From Vineibacter terrae (GTDB lineage: Bacteria > Pseudomonadota > Alphaproteobacteria > Reyranellales > Reyranellaceae): a stretch of 48,338 bases of DNA. Positions 39,281 to 47,953 of this stretch are shown one piece after another. Location: contig NZ_VDUZ01000065.1 in NCBI RefSeq assembly GCF_008039615.1, positions 1 through 48,338 on the forward strand. Reading direction: 5' to 3'. The translations under genes were made by a program, and so were the position numbers. The first letter of the stretch is position 1; each line of letters begins with the position of its first letter. The notes beneath the pieces are model-generated. The model was not told the DNA's origin and did no database searches. It saw nothing but the letters and a program-made list of their open reading frames with translations.

Positions 39281-40510
39281 ATGCCCATACGTCGTCGACG
39301 CCTGCTCACATCCGCTGCCGCCGGCCTGGGCGCGGCTTCCGTCGGACCTTTCGTCATCCGCGACCTGCGGGCCCAGGACGTCCTGAAGATCGCCGGCATC
39401 CACGACACGTCGGGCGGCCTCGACATCTACGGCAAGCAGATGGTGGCGACGATGGATCTCGCCGTCAGCGAGATCAACGCCAAGGGCGGCCTGCTGGGCA
39501 AGCAGGTGAAGCTGATCAACTACGATCCGCAATCCAACATCCAGTTCTACACCCAGTACGCCACCGAGGCGGCGACCAAGGAGAAGGTGGCGGTGGTGCA
39601 TGGCGGCATCACCTCGGCCTCGCGCGAGGCGATCCGGCCATTGCTGAAGCGCTTCAACACGCTCTATTTCTACAACACGCTCTACGAAGGCGGCGTGTGC
39701 GACCGCAACATCTTCTGCACCGGCTCGACCCCGGCGCAGACGGTCGAGAAGCTCATGTCCTACGTGATGAAGAAATGGGGCAAGAAGGTCTACACCATCG
39801 CGGCCGACTACAACTATGGTCAAATCACCGCCAAGTGGATCAAGAAATACACCCAGGACAATGGCGGCGAGGTGGTGGCGACCGACTTCTTCCCGCTCGA
39901 CGTCACCGATTTCGGCCCGACCATCAAGAAGATCCAGGCGGCCAAGCCCGACCTGATCCTGGCGCCGCTGGTCGGCGCGGCGCACATCTCGTTCTACCGG
40001 CAATGGGCGGCCGCCGGCATGAACAAGCAGATCCCGCTCGCCTCCACGACCTTCGGCAACGAGGTGGTGATCACCTCGCCCGAGGAGCACAACGGCATCC
40101 ACGTGGTGTTCGGCTATCTCGAAGGCATCAACACGCCGGAGAACAAGGCGTTCGTCGAGACCATCCACACCAAGTACAACATCCCGCACATGACCGAGCT
40201 GGCCGCGATGACCTATCACGGCGTGCACCTGTGGGCCGAGGGCGTGAGGAAGGCGAACTCGATCGACCGCATGAAGGTGATCGAGGCGCTCGAAAGCGGC
40301 CTCACCTTCGCCGGACCGGCGGGCAAGACCACGCTCGACGCCAAGACCCACCACAACATCCTCGACGTCTATATCGGCGAGGCCAAGGACAAGAAGTTCG
40401 TGGTGCTTGAGAAGTTCCCGGTGCAGACCCCGGCCGACACCGCCGCCGTCTGCGACCTGAAGAAGAACCCGAACGACAACAAGCAGTACGTCATCGACGT
40501 GAAGACGTGA
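39281..40510 (+). CDS. ABC transporter substrate-binding protein (amide/urea type)
   Basis: A 409-residue periplasmic binding protein. The ATG at 39281 follows AAGGAG. The N-terminus RRRRLLTSAAAGLGAAS is a Tat-type signal. The mature part matches the Peripla_BP_5 group that includes UrtA, FmdD and AmiC: LKIAGIHDTSGGLDIYG, LAVSEINAKGGLLGKQV, VVHGGITSASREAI, AADYNYGQ. The neighbours (two permeases, two ATPases, an amidase) suggest the ligand is an amide, urea or similar compound that the amidase then hydrolyses. The exact ligand is unknown. Confidence 0.85.
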   Translation: MPIRRRRLLTSAAAGLGAASVGPFVIRDLRAQDVLKIAGIHDTSGGLDIYGKQMVATMDLAVSEINAKGGLLGKQVKLINYDPQSNIQFYTQYATEAATKEKVAVVHGGITSASREAIRPLLKRFNTLYFYNTLYEGGVCDRNIFCTGSTPAQTVEKLMSYVMKKWGKKVYTIAADYNYGQITAKWIKKYTQDNGGEVVATDFFPLDVTDFGPTIKKIQAAKPDLILAPLVGAAHISFYRQWAAAGMNKQIPLASTTFGNEVVITSPEEHNGIHVVFGYLEGINTPENKAFVETIHTKYNIPHMTELAAMTYHGVHLWAEGVRKANSIDRMKVIEALESGLTFAGPAGKTTLDAKTHHNILDVYIGEAKDKKFVVLEKFPVQTPADTAAVCDLKKNPNDNKQYVIDVKT

Positions 40511-40520
40511 TGCAGTACAT

Positions 40521-40643
40521 CCCTTCCCCGCTTGCGGGGAAGGTGGCCGAAGGCAGGATGGGGAGCTGTGGTGATGTATAGTAGAGAGACCTCGTCGGCT
40601 CCCCTCCGCCCCTTCGGGGCACCTCCCCACTGCGCGGGGAGGG
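40521..40643. repeat. RIME-like palindromic element, copy A
   Basis: Begins CCCTTCCCCGCTTGCGGGG and ends CCCCACTGCGCGGGGAGGG, with inner arms GGTGGCCGAAGG and CTCCGCCCCTTCGGGGC. It fills the gap between binding protein and first permease; its right arm supplies a GGGAGG before the permease start. Copies B and C of the same design lie in later gaps of the operon. Confidence 0.7.
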
Positions 40644-40656
40644 TCAGGGCCTAGCC

Positions 40657-41523
40657 ATGGACTACGCCGCCATCCTGGCGCTGCAGATCTGCAGCGCCGT
40701 TGCCAGCCTGGTGCTGATCAGCCTCGGGCTGGCGGTGATCTTCGGCATGATGCGCGTCATCAACCTGGCGCATGGCGAGTTCCTGATGCTGGGCGGCTAT
40801 GCCGCCATCACCGCCTACAACAACGGCGTCAACCTGTGGCTGGCGATGCTGATCGTGGCGCCCCTCACCGTCGGCCTGTTCGGCATCGTGGTCGAGCGGC
40901 TGATCATCCGCCATCTCTACGGCCGGCTGATCGACACCATGCTGGCGACCTGGGGCCTGAGCCTGGCGATGATCGGGTTCGTGACCGTGGTGTTCGGCAA
41001 CACGGTGTCGGGCATCTCTGCCCCGCTGGGCAGCCTCACCATCGGCGCCTATCGCACCGGCGCCTACGAGGTGTTCCTGGTCCTCGTGGCGGCGGTGCTG
41101 CTGGTGGCCGGCTGGGCGGTGCTGCGCTTCACGCGGCTGGGCCTGATCGCGCGCGGCACCATGCAGAACGCGGCCATGGCGGCCGCCCTGGGCGTCAGCC
41201 CATCGCTGGTCTATGCCGTCACCTTCGGCGTCGGCGCGGCGCTCTCGGGCCTGGTCGGCGGCCTGCTGGCGCCGCTGTCGGGGGTCGTGCCCACGATCGG
41301 CGCCGCCTACATCGCCAAGGCGTTCATCACCGTGATCAGCGGCGGCGCCGCGATCCTGTCGGGCACCGCCATCGCCTCGGGCCTGCTGGGCACCATCAAC
41401 ACCGCGATGACCTTCGCCTTCACGCCGGTGCTGGGCGAGGTCGCCCTGCTCGCCGCCGCCGTGATCCTGCTGCGCATCCTACCGCAGGGCATCACCGGCC
41501 GCTTCTTCCAGAGGTCGCTGTGA
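40657..41523 (+). CDS. ABC transporter permease, LivH/UrtB type
   Basis: A 288-residue integral membrane protein of about eight helices. Family blocks: LGLAVIFGMMRVINLAHGEFLMLGGYAA (about 22-49), the classic LivH signature; LRFTRLGLIARGTMQNAAMAAALGV (about 149-173), the cytoplasmic EAA-like loop that contacts the ATPase; and SGVVPTIGAAYIAKAFI. It would pair with the LivM-type permease to form the channel for an amide or urea compound. GGGAGG from the preceding repeat may serve as ribosome site. Confidence 0.88.
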   Translation: MDYAAILALQICSAVASLVLISLGLAVIFGMMRVINLAHGEFLMLGGYAAITAYNNGVNLWLAMLIVAPLTVGLFGIVVERLIIRHLYGRLIDTMLATWGLSLAMIGFVTVVFGNTVSGISAPLGSLTIGAYRTGAYEVFLVLVAAVLLVAGWAVLRFTRLGLIARGTMQNAAMAAALGVSPSLVYAVTFGVGAALSGLVGGLLAPLSGVVPTIGAAYIAKAFITVISGGAAILSGTAIASGLLGTINTAMTFAFTPVLGEVALLAAAVILLRILPQGITGRFFQRSL

Positions 41524-41527
41524 GCGC

Positions 41528-41606
41528 GTCATCCCGAGCGCAGCGAGGGATCTCCCGGGAATGGAGTCTCCGTTCCCGGGAGATCCCTCGCTGCGCTCGG
41601 GATGAC
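41528..41606. repeat. 79-base palindrome with GTCATCCCGAGCG arms
   Basis: Begins GTCATCCCGAGCGCAGCGAG and ends with its inverse, CTCGCTGCGCTCGGGATGAC, around an inner CCCGGGA / TCCCGGG-like pair. It lies between the two permease genes. The same arms occur at 43537-43615 and 47838-47925, and one arm at 48279. It is a REP-like mobile or structural repeat of the host genome. Confidence 0.75.
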
Positions 41607-41623
41607 GGTGAGGGGCTGTCATC

Positions 41624-42781
41624 ATGAGCCGTCTGCTGCCGGTGCTCGGCAACATCGCCGTGCTGGTCGCCGGCCTGGCAGCGCTGTTCGGGCTGCCGGC
41701 GTTCGCCGAGACCTATGTCATCATCAACGCCACCATCTTCGCCAGCTTCGCCATCCTGGCGCTGTCGCTGGCGCTGATCTGGGGCTATGCCGGCATCCTG
41801 TGCTTCGGCCAGGCGGCGTTCTTCGGGCTGGGCGGCTACACCTACGCCGTCGCCGCGATCAATTTCGGCGACACCACCGGGGCGGCGGCGCTGGCGGTGG
41901 CGCTGCCGGCCCTGTTCGCCGCCCTGCTCGGCTACTTCATGTTCTGGGGCCGCATCAGTGACGTCTATCTCGGCGTCATCACGCTCACCGTGTCGCTGAT
42001 CCTCTACCGCTTCGTGAACCAGACGGCGGGCGAGCAGTGGAACATCGGCGAGGCGCCGCTGGGCGGCTTCAACGGCATCCCCTCGACGCCGATCCTGAAC
42101 TGGCCCGGCCGCCCGGGCGAGCAGCTGGCGCCGGAGAACATCTTCAGCCTCGCGGCCGGGCTGCTGATCCTGGTGTATTTCGGCTGCAAGGCGCTGCTGG
42201 CGACGCGCTTCGGACGCGTCGTGGTGGCGATCCGCGAGAACGAGGCGCGCGTGGCGCTGCTGGGCTACGACACCCGCCGCTACAAGCTCGCGATCTTCGT
42301 GGTCGGCGGCGCGGTGGCGGGCCTGTCGGGCCTGATGTTCGCCAACTCGGTGTTCGTCAGCCCCACCATGTTCAGCCTGCCCGTCAGCGGCCAGATCATC
42401 ATCTGGGTCATCATCGGCGGGCTCGGCACCCTGATCGGACCCGTGATCGGCTGCATCCTGATGCAGGTCCTGACCAACTGGCTGGGCACGCTCAACCAGG
42501 TGCCCGGCTTCGGCTGGGTCGACCCCAACCTGGTGCTGGGCGTGATCCTCATGGTCTTCGTTCTGCTGGTGCCCAAGGGCCTGATGGCGCTGGCGGCGGA
42601 TGCGGTGCGGTGGGTGGTGCGCAACCTTCCCTTCCCCCGGAGGGGGAAGGTGCCCGAAGGGCGGAAGGGGGATGTTCGATCCGCCTCGGCGACAGGATCC
42701 CACCTCGAATCCGTTCACACATCCCCCTTCCGGCGCTTCGCGCCACCTTCCCCCTCCGGGGGAAGGAAGTCGTCGGCATGA
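41624..42781 (+). CDS. ABC transporter permease, LivM/UrtC type, with repeat-derived tail
   Basis: A 385-residue membrane protein. Residues 1-330 match LivM-type permeases: ALSLALIWGYAGILCFGQAAFFGLGGYTYA (about 45-74), VVVAIRENEARVALLGYDTRRYKLAIFVVGG (about 203-233), and IIWVIIGGLGTLIGPVIG. The last ~50 residues (PFPRRGKVPEGRKGD...) are encoded by a RIME-like palindrome at 42631-42766 and have no counterpart in the family. The stop overlaps the ATPase start by ATGA. The tail seems tolerated at the cytoplasmic end. Confidence 0.88.
   Translation: MSRLLPVLGNIAVLVAGLAALFGLPAFAETYVIINATIFASFAILALSLALIWGYAGILCFGQAAFFGLGGYTYAVAAINFGDTTGAAALAVALPALFAALLGYFMFWGRISDVYLGVITLTVSLILYRFVNQTAGEQWNIGEAPLGGFNGIPSTPILNWPGRPGEQLAPENIFSLAAGLLILVYFGCKALLATRFGRVVVAIRENEARVALLGYDTRRYKLAIFVVGGAVAGLSGLMFANSVFVSPTMFSLPVSGQIIIWVIIGGLGTLIGPVIGCILMQVLTNWLGTLNQVPGFGWVDPNLVLGVILMVFVLLVPKGLMALAADAVRWVVRNLPFPRRGKVPEGRKGDVRSASATGSHLESVHTSPFRRFAPPSPSGGRKSSA
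42631..42766. repeat. RIME-like palindromic element, copy B, inside a coding region
   Basis: Begins CTTCCCCCGGAGGGGGAAGG and ends with the inverse CCTTCCCCCTCCGGGGGAAGG-type arm, with the inner arms GTGCCCGAAGGGCGGAAGGGGGAT and its inverse. It is read in frame as the permease C-terminus, and its right arm provides GGAAGGAAG before the ATPase ATG. Same design as copies A and C. Confidence 0.75.
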
Positions 42782-43497
42782 CCGCCCCCATCCTGCAGAC
42801 GCGCGGGCTCACCATGCGCTTCGGCGGCGTGATCGCGGTGAACGGCGTCGACTTCAGCCTGCAGGAGGCGGAGCTACGCTGCCTGATCGGGCCCAACGGC
42901 GCCGGCAAGAGCACGTTCTTCAAGTGCCTCACCGGCCAGCTGCGGCCCAGCCATGGCGACGTGCTGTTCCGCGGCCACAGCATCGCCGGCAGCCAGAGCC
43001 ATGCCATCGCCCGCCACGGCGTCGGCATCAAGACCCAGGTGCCCAGCGTCTTCGACGGGCTGAGCGTGCGCGAGAACGTGTGGCTGGCCGCCGCGCGCGT
43101 GAACCCCGGGCGGCTGGCCGACACCATGACCGACGCGGCGCTGCAGCGGGTCGGCATCGGCGCCATCGCCGGACGCATGGTGGGCCAGCTCGCGCATGGC
43201 CAGCGCCAGCTCGTCGAGCTGGCCATGGTGGTGGCGCCCGAGCCCGACCTGATCCTGCTCGACGAGCCGGCCGCCGGCATGACCGATGACGAGGTCGACC
43301 GGCTGGTGGACCTGATCAAGGAGCTCAACAAGCGCCACGCCCTGGTCGTGGTCGAGCACGACATGCAGTTCATCCGTCGCGTCGCCAGGACCGTGACCGT
43401 CTTCCACCAGGGCGCGATCCTGGTCGAGGGCGACGTCGCCGACATCCTGGTCGACGCCCGCGTGCGCGACGTCTATCTCGGCAGGCAGGCGGCGTGA
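42778..43497 (+). CDS. ABC transporter ATPase, LivG/UrtD type
   Basis: A 239-residue ATPase. Walker A GPNGAGKST (about 38-46), Q-loop around KTQVPSVFDGLSV, a signature-like LAHGQRQLVELAM (degenerate LSGGQ with AHGQ, as usual in UrtD/LivG), Walker B LILLDEPAAGM and switch His in VVVEHDM. It couples ATP use to import with the LivM-type permease; start overlaps the permease stop. It is of typical length. It forms a pair with the LivF-type ATPase downstream. Confidence 0.88.
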   Translation: MTAPILQTRGLTMRFGGVIAVNGVDFSLQEAELRCLIGPNGAGKSTFFKCLTGQLRPSHGDVLFRGHSIAGSQSHAIARHGVGIKTQVPSVFDGLSVRENVWLAAARVNPGRLADTMTDAALQRVGIGAIAGRMVGQLAHGQRQLVELAMVVAPEPDLILLDEPAAGMTDDEVDRLVDLIKELNKRHALVVVEHDMQFIRRVARTVTVFHQGAILVEGDVADILVDARVRDVYLGRQAA

Positions 43498-43536
43498 TGA
43501 TGAATCGGTCAGCCTGTCATCCCGAGCGCCAACACT

Positions 43537-43615
43537 GTCATCCCGAGCGCAGCGAGGGATCTCCCGCGAATGGAGCCTCCCTCCCCGGGAGATCCCTCGC
43601 TGCGCTCGGGATGAC
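43537..43615. repeat. 79-base palindrome with GTCATCCCGAGCG arms, second copy
   Basis: Same arms as the copy at 41528-41606 with another inner part (CTCCCGCG / CCCCGGGAG). A broken arm (GTCATCCCGAGCGC) lies just before it at 43516-43529, suggesting repeated insertion or partial loss. It separates the two ATPase genes. Confidence 0.75.
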
Positions 43616-43636
43616 GTTGGCGGTGATGGCTTGACC

Positions 43637-44341
43637 ATGCTGCGCGTCACCGACCTCGCCTCGGGCTACCAGAAGATCCCGATCATCATGGGCGTGAGCT
43701 TCGAGGTCGGCGACGGCGAGTTCGTGGGCGTGCTGGGCCACAACGGCATGGGCAAGAGCACCCTGCTCAAGACCCTGGTCGGCCAGCTGCCGGCCACGGC
43801 CGGCCGCATCGGCTTCGCCGGCAGCGACATCACGCACGCGCCGACCCACCAGCGGGCGCGGCGCGGGCTGCGCTACGTGCCGCAGGGGCGGCAGATCTTC
43901 CCCGGCCTCACGGTGCGCGACAACCTGCGCATGGGCGCCGCCGGCGCCGGGCTGGCCGATGACGTGCTCGACGAGGTGCTGGACGAGCTGCCGCGGCTGA
44001 AGCCGATCCTGGGCCGCGCCGGCGGCGTGCTGTCGGGCGGCGAGCAGCAGATCCTGGCGCTGGCGCGCTGCCTGTGCGGCCGGCCCAGGATGGTGCTGCT
44101 CGACGAGCCGACCGAGGGCATTCAGCCGTCGATCATCGAGGAGATCATCGATATCCTGCTGCGGCTCAAGCGCAGGAGCGGACTTACCATCGTGCTTGTC
44201 GAGCAGAACCAGGATTTCATCCGCCGCCTCGCCGATCGCGTGCTGATCATCCAGAAAGGCCGCATCACCGGCGAGGTACCGCCCGACCATCTCGCCGATC
44301 CGGCGCTGGTGGCCGAGTTCATTGGCATGGCGGTGACGTAG
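43637..44341 (+). CDS. ABC transporter ATPase, LivF/UrtE type
   Basis: A 234-residue ATPase. Walker A GHNGMGKSTLLK (about 36-47), PQGRQIFPGLTVRDNLRMG (about 80-98), signature LSGGEQQ (about 133-139), Walker B MVLLDEPTEGIQP and switch region IVLVEQNQDF. The GHNGMGKST and PxxRxIFPxLTVxENL blocks are typical of LivF/UrtE. It partners the LivG-type ATPase. The ATG at 43637 lies 21 bases after the palindrome. Confidence 0.88.
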   Translation: MLRVTDLASGYQKIPIIMGVSFEVGDGEFVGVLGHNGMGKSTLLKTLVGQLPATAGRIGFAGSDITHAPTHQRARRGLRYVPQGRQIFPGLTVRDNLRMGAAGAGLADDVLDEVLDELPRLKPILGRAGGVLSGGEQQILALARCLCGRPRMVLLDEPTEGIQPSIIEEIIDILLRLKRRSGLTIVLVEQNQDFIRRLADRVLIIQKGRITGEVPPDHLADPALVAEFIGMAVT

Positions 44342-44344
44342 TAA

Positions 44345-44470
44345 CCTTCCCCACGCAGTGGGGAAGGTGGCCGAAGGCCGGATGGGGACCCGACGTGATC
44401 TCAATTGCAGGGACCACGTCGGCTCCCCTCCGCCCCCTTCGGGGGCACCTCCCCAACTGCGTTGGGGAGG
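44345..44470. repeat. RIME-like palindromic element, copy C
   Basis: Begins CCTTCCCCACGCAGTGGGGA and ends CCCCAACTGCGTTGGGGAGG, with the same inner GGTGGCCGAAGGCCGGATGGGG and CCGCCCCCTTCGGGGGC arms as copy A. It fills the gap between the last ATPase and the amidase. Copies A and C are more alike than either is to B. Confidence 0.7.
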
Positions 44471-44507
44471 AGGATCGTTGTGTGAACCCAAAAAGCGAGG
44501 GACTGCC

Positions 44508-46031
44508 ATGGGAAGCGTCAAGATGCCGACACAGGCCGAGCTGCGTGACGTCGGCAAGCAGCTGGGGATGAACCTGTCGGATGCCGATATCGCGTTCTTC
44601 CAGGAGACGATGGCCGGCAGCGTCGCCGCCTACAACCTGCTGGAGACCCTGCCCGACAACCTGCCGGCCGTGAAATATCCGCGCACGCCCGGCTACCGTC
44701 CCGAGGGCGAGGAGAACAAGTACAATCTCTGGTCCGTCAAATCGGAGATCAAGGGCGCGCCGTCGGGCAAGCTGGCCGGCAAGCGCGTGGTGCTGAAGGA
44801 CAATGTCTGCGTCGCCGGCATGCCGATGATGAACGGCGCCTCCACCCTGGAGGGCTACGTGCCCGACGTCGACGCCACCGTGGTGACGCGCATGCTCGAT
44901 GCCGGCGCCACCGTCGTGGGCAAGGTGCACTGCGAATATTTCTGCTTCTCCGGCGGCAGCCACACCAGCGCCGCCGGCCCGGTCCACAACCCGCGCAAGA
45001 TGGGCTACTCGGCCGGCGGCTCGTCGTCGGGTAGCGCCGCCGCCATCGTCGCCGGCGAGGCCGACATGGCGATCGGCGGCGACCAGGGCGGCTCGATCCG
45101 CATACCGGCGGCGTACTGCGGCATCGTCGGCCTGAAGCCGACCTGGGGCCTGGTGCCCTACACCGGCGTCATGCCGATCGAGCTCACGATCGACCACACC
45201 GGTCCGATGACGGCCGACGTCGCCGACAACGCGCTGATGCTGGAGGTGCTGGCCGGCCCCGACGGGCTCGATCCGCGCCAGATGGGCTGCACCACCGACA
45301 CCTACACCAAGGCGCTCAGCGGCAGCGTCGCCGGCATGAAGATCGGCGTGGTCAAGGAAGGCTTCGGCCATCCGCAATCGGAGAAGGTGGTCGACGAGCT
45401 GGTGCGCAAGGGTGCCACGCGGCTCAAGGAGATGGGCGCCACGGTCGAGGAGATCTCCATCCCTTGGCACCTCACCGGCATGGCGGTGTGGTCGGCGATC
45501 GCCAGCGAAGGCGCTACGGCGCAGATGATGAACGGCAACAGCCACGGCTTCAACTGGAAGGGCCTGTACGCCACCAGCCTGATCGATGCGCACTCGGCCT
45601 GGAGGAGCCGCGCCGACGAGCTGTCGGACACGCTCAAGACCACGATCCTGTTCGGGCAATACGCGCTCAACAAGTATCGCGGCCACTACTACGCCAAGGC
45701 GCAGAACCTGGCGCGCAAGCTGGTGGCGGCCTACGACACCGCGCTCGCCAGGTACGACCTGCTGCTGATGCCGACCCTGCCGCTGCGCGCCACCAGGCTG
45801 CCCGACCCGGCCGGGCCGCGCATGGACATCATCCAGCGCGCCTTCGAGATGCTGCCCAACACGGCCCCGTTCGACGTCACCGGCCACCCGGCGATCACCG
45901 TTCCCTGTGGCATGAGCGACGGCCTGCCGGCCGGCCTGATGCTGATCGGCAAGCACTGGAACGAATCGACGATCTACCGCGCCGCCGACGCCTACGAGAA
46001 GAGCCACGACTGGATGAAGGTGACGGCGTGA
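44508..46031 (+). CDS. Amidase-signature (AS) family amidohydrolase
   Basis: A 507-residue cytoplasmic amidase that hydrolyses an amide to acid and ammonia. The catalytic triad is in place: Lys97 (VVLKDN), cis-Ser172 (GGSSSGS) and nucleophile Ser196 (GGDQGGSIRIP), with the 24-residue Ser-Ser distance of the family. GLKPTWGLVPYTG and FDVTGHPAITVP are further AS blocks. The N-terminal extension of about 90 residues is like that of nitrile-pathway amidases. GAGGG precedes the ATG. Its place after the transporter suggests it acts on the imported ligand. Confidence 0.92.
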   Translation: MGSVKMPTQAELRDVGKQLGMNLSDADIAFFQETMAGSVAAYNLLETLPDNLPAVKYPRTPGYRPEGEENKYNLWSVKSEIKGAPSGKLAGKRVVLKDNVCVAGMPMMNGASTLEGYVPDVDATVVTRMLDAGATVVGKVHCEYFCFSGGSHTSAAGPVHNPRKMGYSAGGSSSGSAAAIVAGEADMAIGGDQGGSIRIPAAYCGIVGLKPTWGLVPYTGVMPIELTIDHTGPMTADVADNALMLEVLAGPDGLDPRQMGCTTDTYTKALSGSVAGMKIGVVKEGFGHPQSEKVVDELVRKGATRLKEMGATVEEISIPWHLTGMAVWSAIASEGATAQMMNGNSHGFNWKGLYATSLIDAHSAWRSRADELSDTLKTTILFGQYALNKYRGHYYAKAQNLARKLVAAYDTALARYDLLLMPTLPLRATRLPDPAGPRMDIIQRAFEMLPNTAPFDVTGHPAITVPCGMSDGLPAGLMLIGKHWNESTIYRAADAYEKSHDWMKVTA

Positions 46032-46327
46032 TCACCATCACCGCCATCCTGCGGGCCCGCAAGGGCGCCGAGGCGACGCTGCGCCAGGCGCTGCTCGACG
46101 TGGCCGCGCACGTGGCACGGAACGAGCCCGACACGGTCGACTTCTTCGTCGCGCAGGGGCGCGACGACCCGACCGTGCTCACCACCTACGAGCGTTTCAC
46201 CGACGAGGCGGCGATGGACCGGCACAACGGCTCCGACGCCGTCGCCACCTTCTTCAAGGTCGCCGCTCCGATCCTCGACGGCGACGTGGTGCTGCACACC
46301 TGTCGCGAGGCCAGCGCCAAGAGGTAA
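46028..46327 (+). CDS. Antibiotic biosynthesis monooxygenase (ABM) domain protein
   Basis: A 99-residue protein with a GTG start overlapping the amidase stop (GTGA). The ferredoxin-like ABM fold shows in VITITAILRARKGAEATLRQAL, PDTVDFFVAQGRDDP and TYERFTDEAAMDRH. Proteins of this YgiN-like group are oxygenases or small-molecule-binding helpers. The coupling suggests it handles a product or intermediate of the amide pathway. No cofactor site is evident, as usual in the family. Confidence 0.75.
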   Translation: MITITAILRARKGAEATLRQALLDVAAHVARNEPDTVDFFVAQGRDDPTVLTTYERFTDEAAMDRHNGSDAVATFFKVAAPILDGDVVLHTCREASAKR

Positions 46328-46353
46328 CAAGCCCGTTATCAGCGCGATCGAAG

Positions 46354-46386
46354 GCCCGGCTCTGCGCGAATTGCGCGGAGCCGGGC
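46354..46386 (+). terminator. Strong hairpin after the amide operon
   Basis: GCCCGGCTC pairs with GAGCCGGGC, with an inner GCGCG / CGCG stem around AATT. It lies 27 bases after the ABM gene stop. No U run follows, so termination may need Rho. It marks the end of the transport and amidase operon. Confidence 0.5.
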
Positions 46387-46497
46387 TGCTGCGGAATAGT
46401 TTCATCGGCTGAGCACATCGTTTTGCCTTGCCTTGCAGGCGCCTGACAAGGCTATCTTCCCCGCCGTGACGACCTCGCCCGCCACAGGAGGCCATCG

Positions 46498-47805
46498 GTG
46501 CGGAGGCTGACGACCGCCGCGCTGGCGCTTGGGCTGGCGCTTGTCCTTGGCGCCGCAGCCCCGGCGCAGCCGCAGCAACAGCAACCGACCACCATCCCGG
46601 CGGCCATGGTCGACGACACCGTCTATCTCATCGATGGCTACCTGCCGCGCTTCTCGCTCAAGAAGGCGATGAACAAGCGCTATGCGCCGACCTTCGACAA
46701 GATACAGAAGACGATCCTGGAGCGTCAGGCGCGCGGCGAGACGCTGACCTGCTCGACGCAAATCCTGACCGAACTCGCATGGCTGATCCAGTACACGAAC
46801 GAGACGGCACGCGTCGACAAGCGGCTGGAGGATCTGCGGCGCAGCCTCAAGTTGCCGCCGGAACGCCAGCGCGCCGCCTTGCTGCAGTCGCCGGACGACG
46901 GCTCCTGGGGCGGCTGCTACGAGGAATGGTTCCTGCGCGTCTACGCCAGCGCCGACCCGCTCAAGCAGCTGGCGGTGCAGGGTGCGCGGCCGGCATATCC
47001 CCTGAAGTTCCTGGAGCGGGTCGACAGCGGCGAGAAGCTGGCGGCCTATGCCCGGTCGCTGCTGGTCTCCGACGTGGGGCGCAACGGACGCAACCAGCGC
47101 AAGGAGATGAACCTCGGCCTCTCGGCGCTGTCGCAGATGCTGTTCCTGCCCGAGCTCGCCTATCTGTTCGAGCCGTCCTGGCAGCGCGATCGCGTGGCGC
47201 AGGGGCTGAAGGACTTCATGGACCACGAGTGGCAGGATCCGGAAACCGGCTACTGGGGCCCGTGGTACAAGATCGACGGCAAGCTCGTGAAGACCGAGGA
47301 TCTCAGCATCACGTTCCATATCGCGAGCTACCGCAATGGCGACATCCCGCGCATCCGCGAGATGGTGCGCACGACCCTGCGCATCCGCGACCGGCCCTAC
47401 CCGTTCGGCTGGCACGACCGCGGCACCCAGAACAACCACCACGCCTACGACGTCGTGCGCCTGCTGCGCCTGGGCTGGCCGCACATGACCGACGAGGAGC
47501 GCGCCAACGCCTGGGCCGAGATCCTGATCATCACCGCCCGCGCGCGGCGGCTGTCGATGAACAGCATCGGCGAGTTCGACGTCAGCCCCTACAGCAGCCT
47601 CGACGAAGCCTACTATTTCGGCGTGTCGCTGTTCGACGAGCTGGGCTACTTCCGCGCCTCCAAGCGCTTCTGGACCTTCCTGCCGTCATGGCAGCCGGAG
47701 GATTCCGAGGAGCTGCGGCAGAAGATCCTGGACAACATCGAGCACCTGGGCATCCGCACGCCGATGATGGAAGCCGCCAAGCGCAAGCTGATCGCCAGCG
47801 ACTGA
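46498..47805 (+). CDS. Exported protein of unknown function, (alpha/alpha) barrel-like
   Basis: A 435-residue protein. The GTG at 46498 has AGGAGG seven bases upstream. Residues 1-25 are a signal peptide (LALGLALVLGAAAPAQ), followed by a Gln-rich stretch. The mature part is helical with recurring aromatic and Trp-rich turns (DDGSWGGCYEEWF, PETGYWGPWYKIDG, FGWHDRGTQNNHHAYD), a pattern seen in toroid (alpha/alpha)6 proteins such as glycoside hydrolases or terpenoid-cyclase-like domains. The periplasmic place and these motifs hint at a carbohydrate role; that is inference. Confidence 0.6.
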   Translation: MRRLTTAALALGLALVLGAAAPAQPQQQQPTTIPAAMVDDTVYLIDGYLPRFSLKKAMNKRYAPTFDKIQKTILERQARGETLTCSTQILTELAWLIQYTNETARVDKRLEDLRRSLKLPPERQRAALLQSPDDGSWGGCYEEWFLRVYASADPLKQLAVQGARPAYPLKFLERVDSGEKLAAYARSLLVSDVGRNGRNQRKEMNLGLSALSQMLFLPELAYLFEPSWQRDRVAQGLKDFMDHEWQDPETGYWGPWYKIDGKLVKTEDLSITFHIASYRNGDIPRIREMVRTTLRIRDRPYPFGWHDRGTQNNHHAYDVVRLLRLGWPHMTDEERANAWAEILIITARARRLSMNSIGEFDVSPYSSLDEAYYFGVSLFDELGYFRASKRFWTFLPSWQPEDSEELRQKILDNIEHLGIRTPMMEAAKRKLIASD

Positions 47806-47837
47806 GGGCTGCCTTCTATCCCTGTCATGGCGCCGCC

Positions 47838-47925
47838 GTCATCCCGAGCGCAAGCGAGGGATCTCCCGCGAATGGCGCACCGTGAGCCTTGCCGCAGGAG
47901 ATCCCTCGCTTGCGCTCGGGATGAC
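47838..47925. repeat. Palindrome with GTCATCCCGAGCG arms, third copy
   Basis: Arms GTCATCCCGAGCGCAAGCGAG and its inverse at 47905-47925, longer inner loop than the other copies. It lies between the convergent exported-protein genes, where it could serve both as terminator. Confidence 0.7.
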
Positions 47926-47953
47926 GGGAAGATCGTGCTGCCGCGGCTGCCGG

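Noticed and set aside
41528-41606. Rho-independent terminator inside the transport operon
   Set aside because: The palindrome recurs at several loci, has no U run, and lies between two permease genes that must be co-expressed; a REP-like repeat explains it better.
46402-47484. Minus-strand frame opposite the exported protein gene
   Set aside because: Shadow frame; the plus-strand product has a signal peptide and a strong ribosome site.
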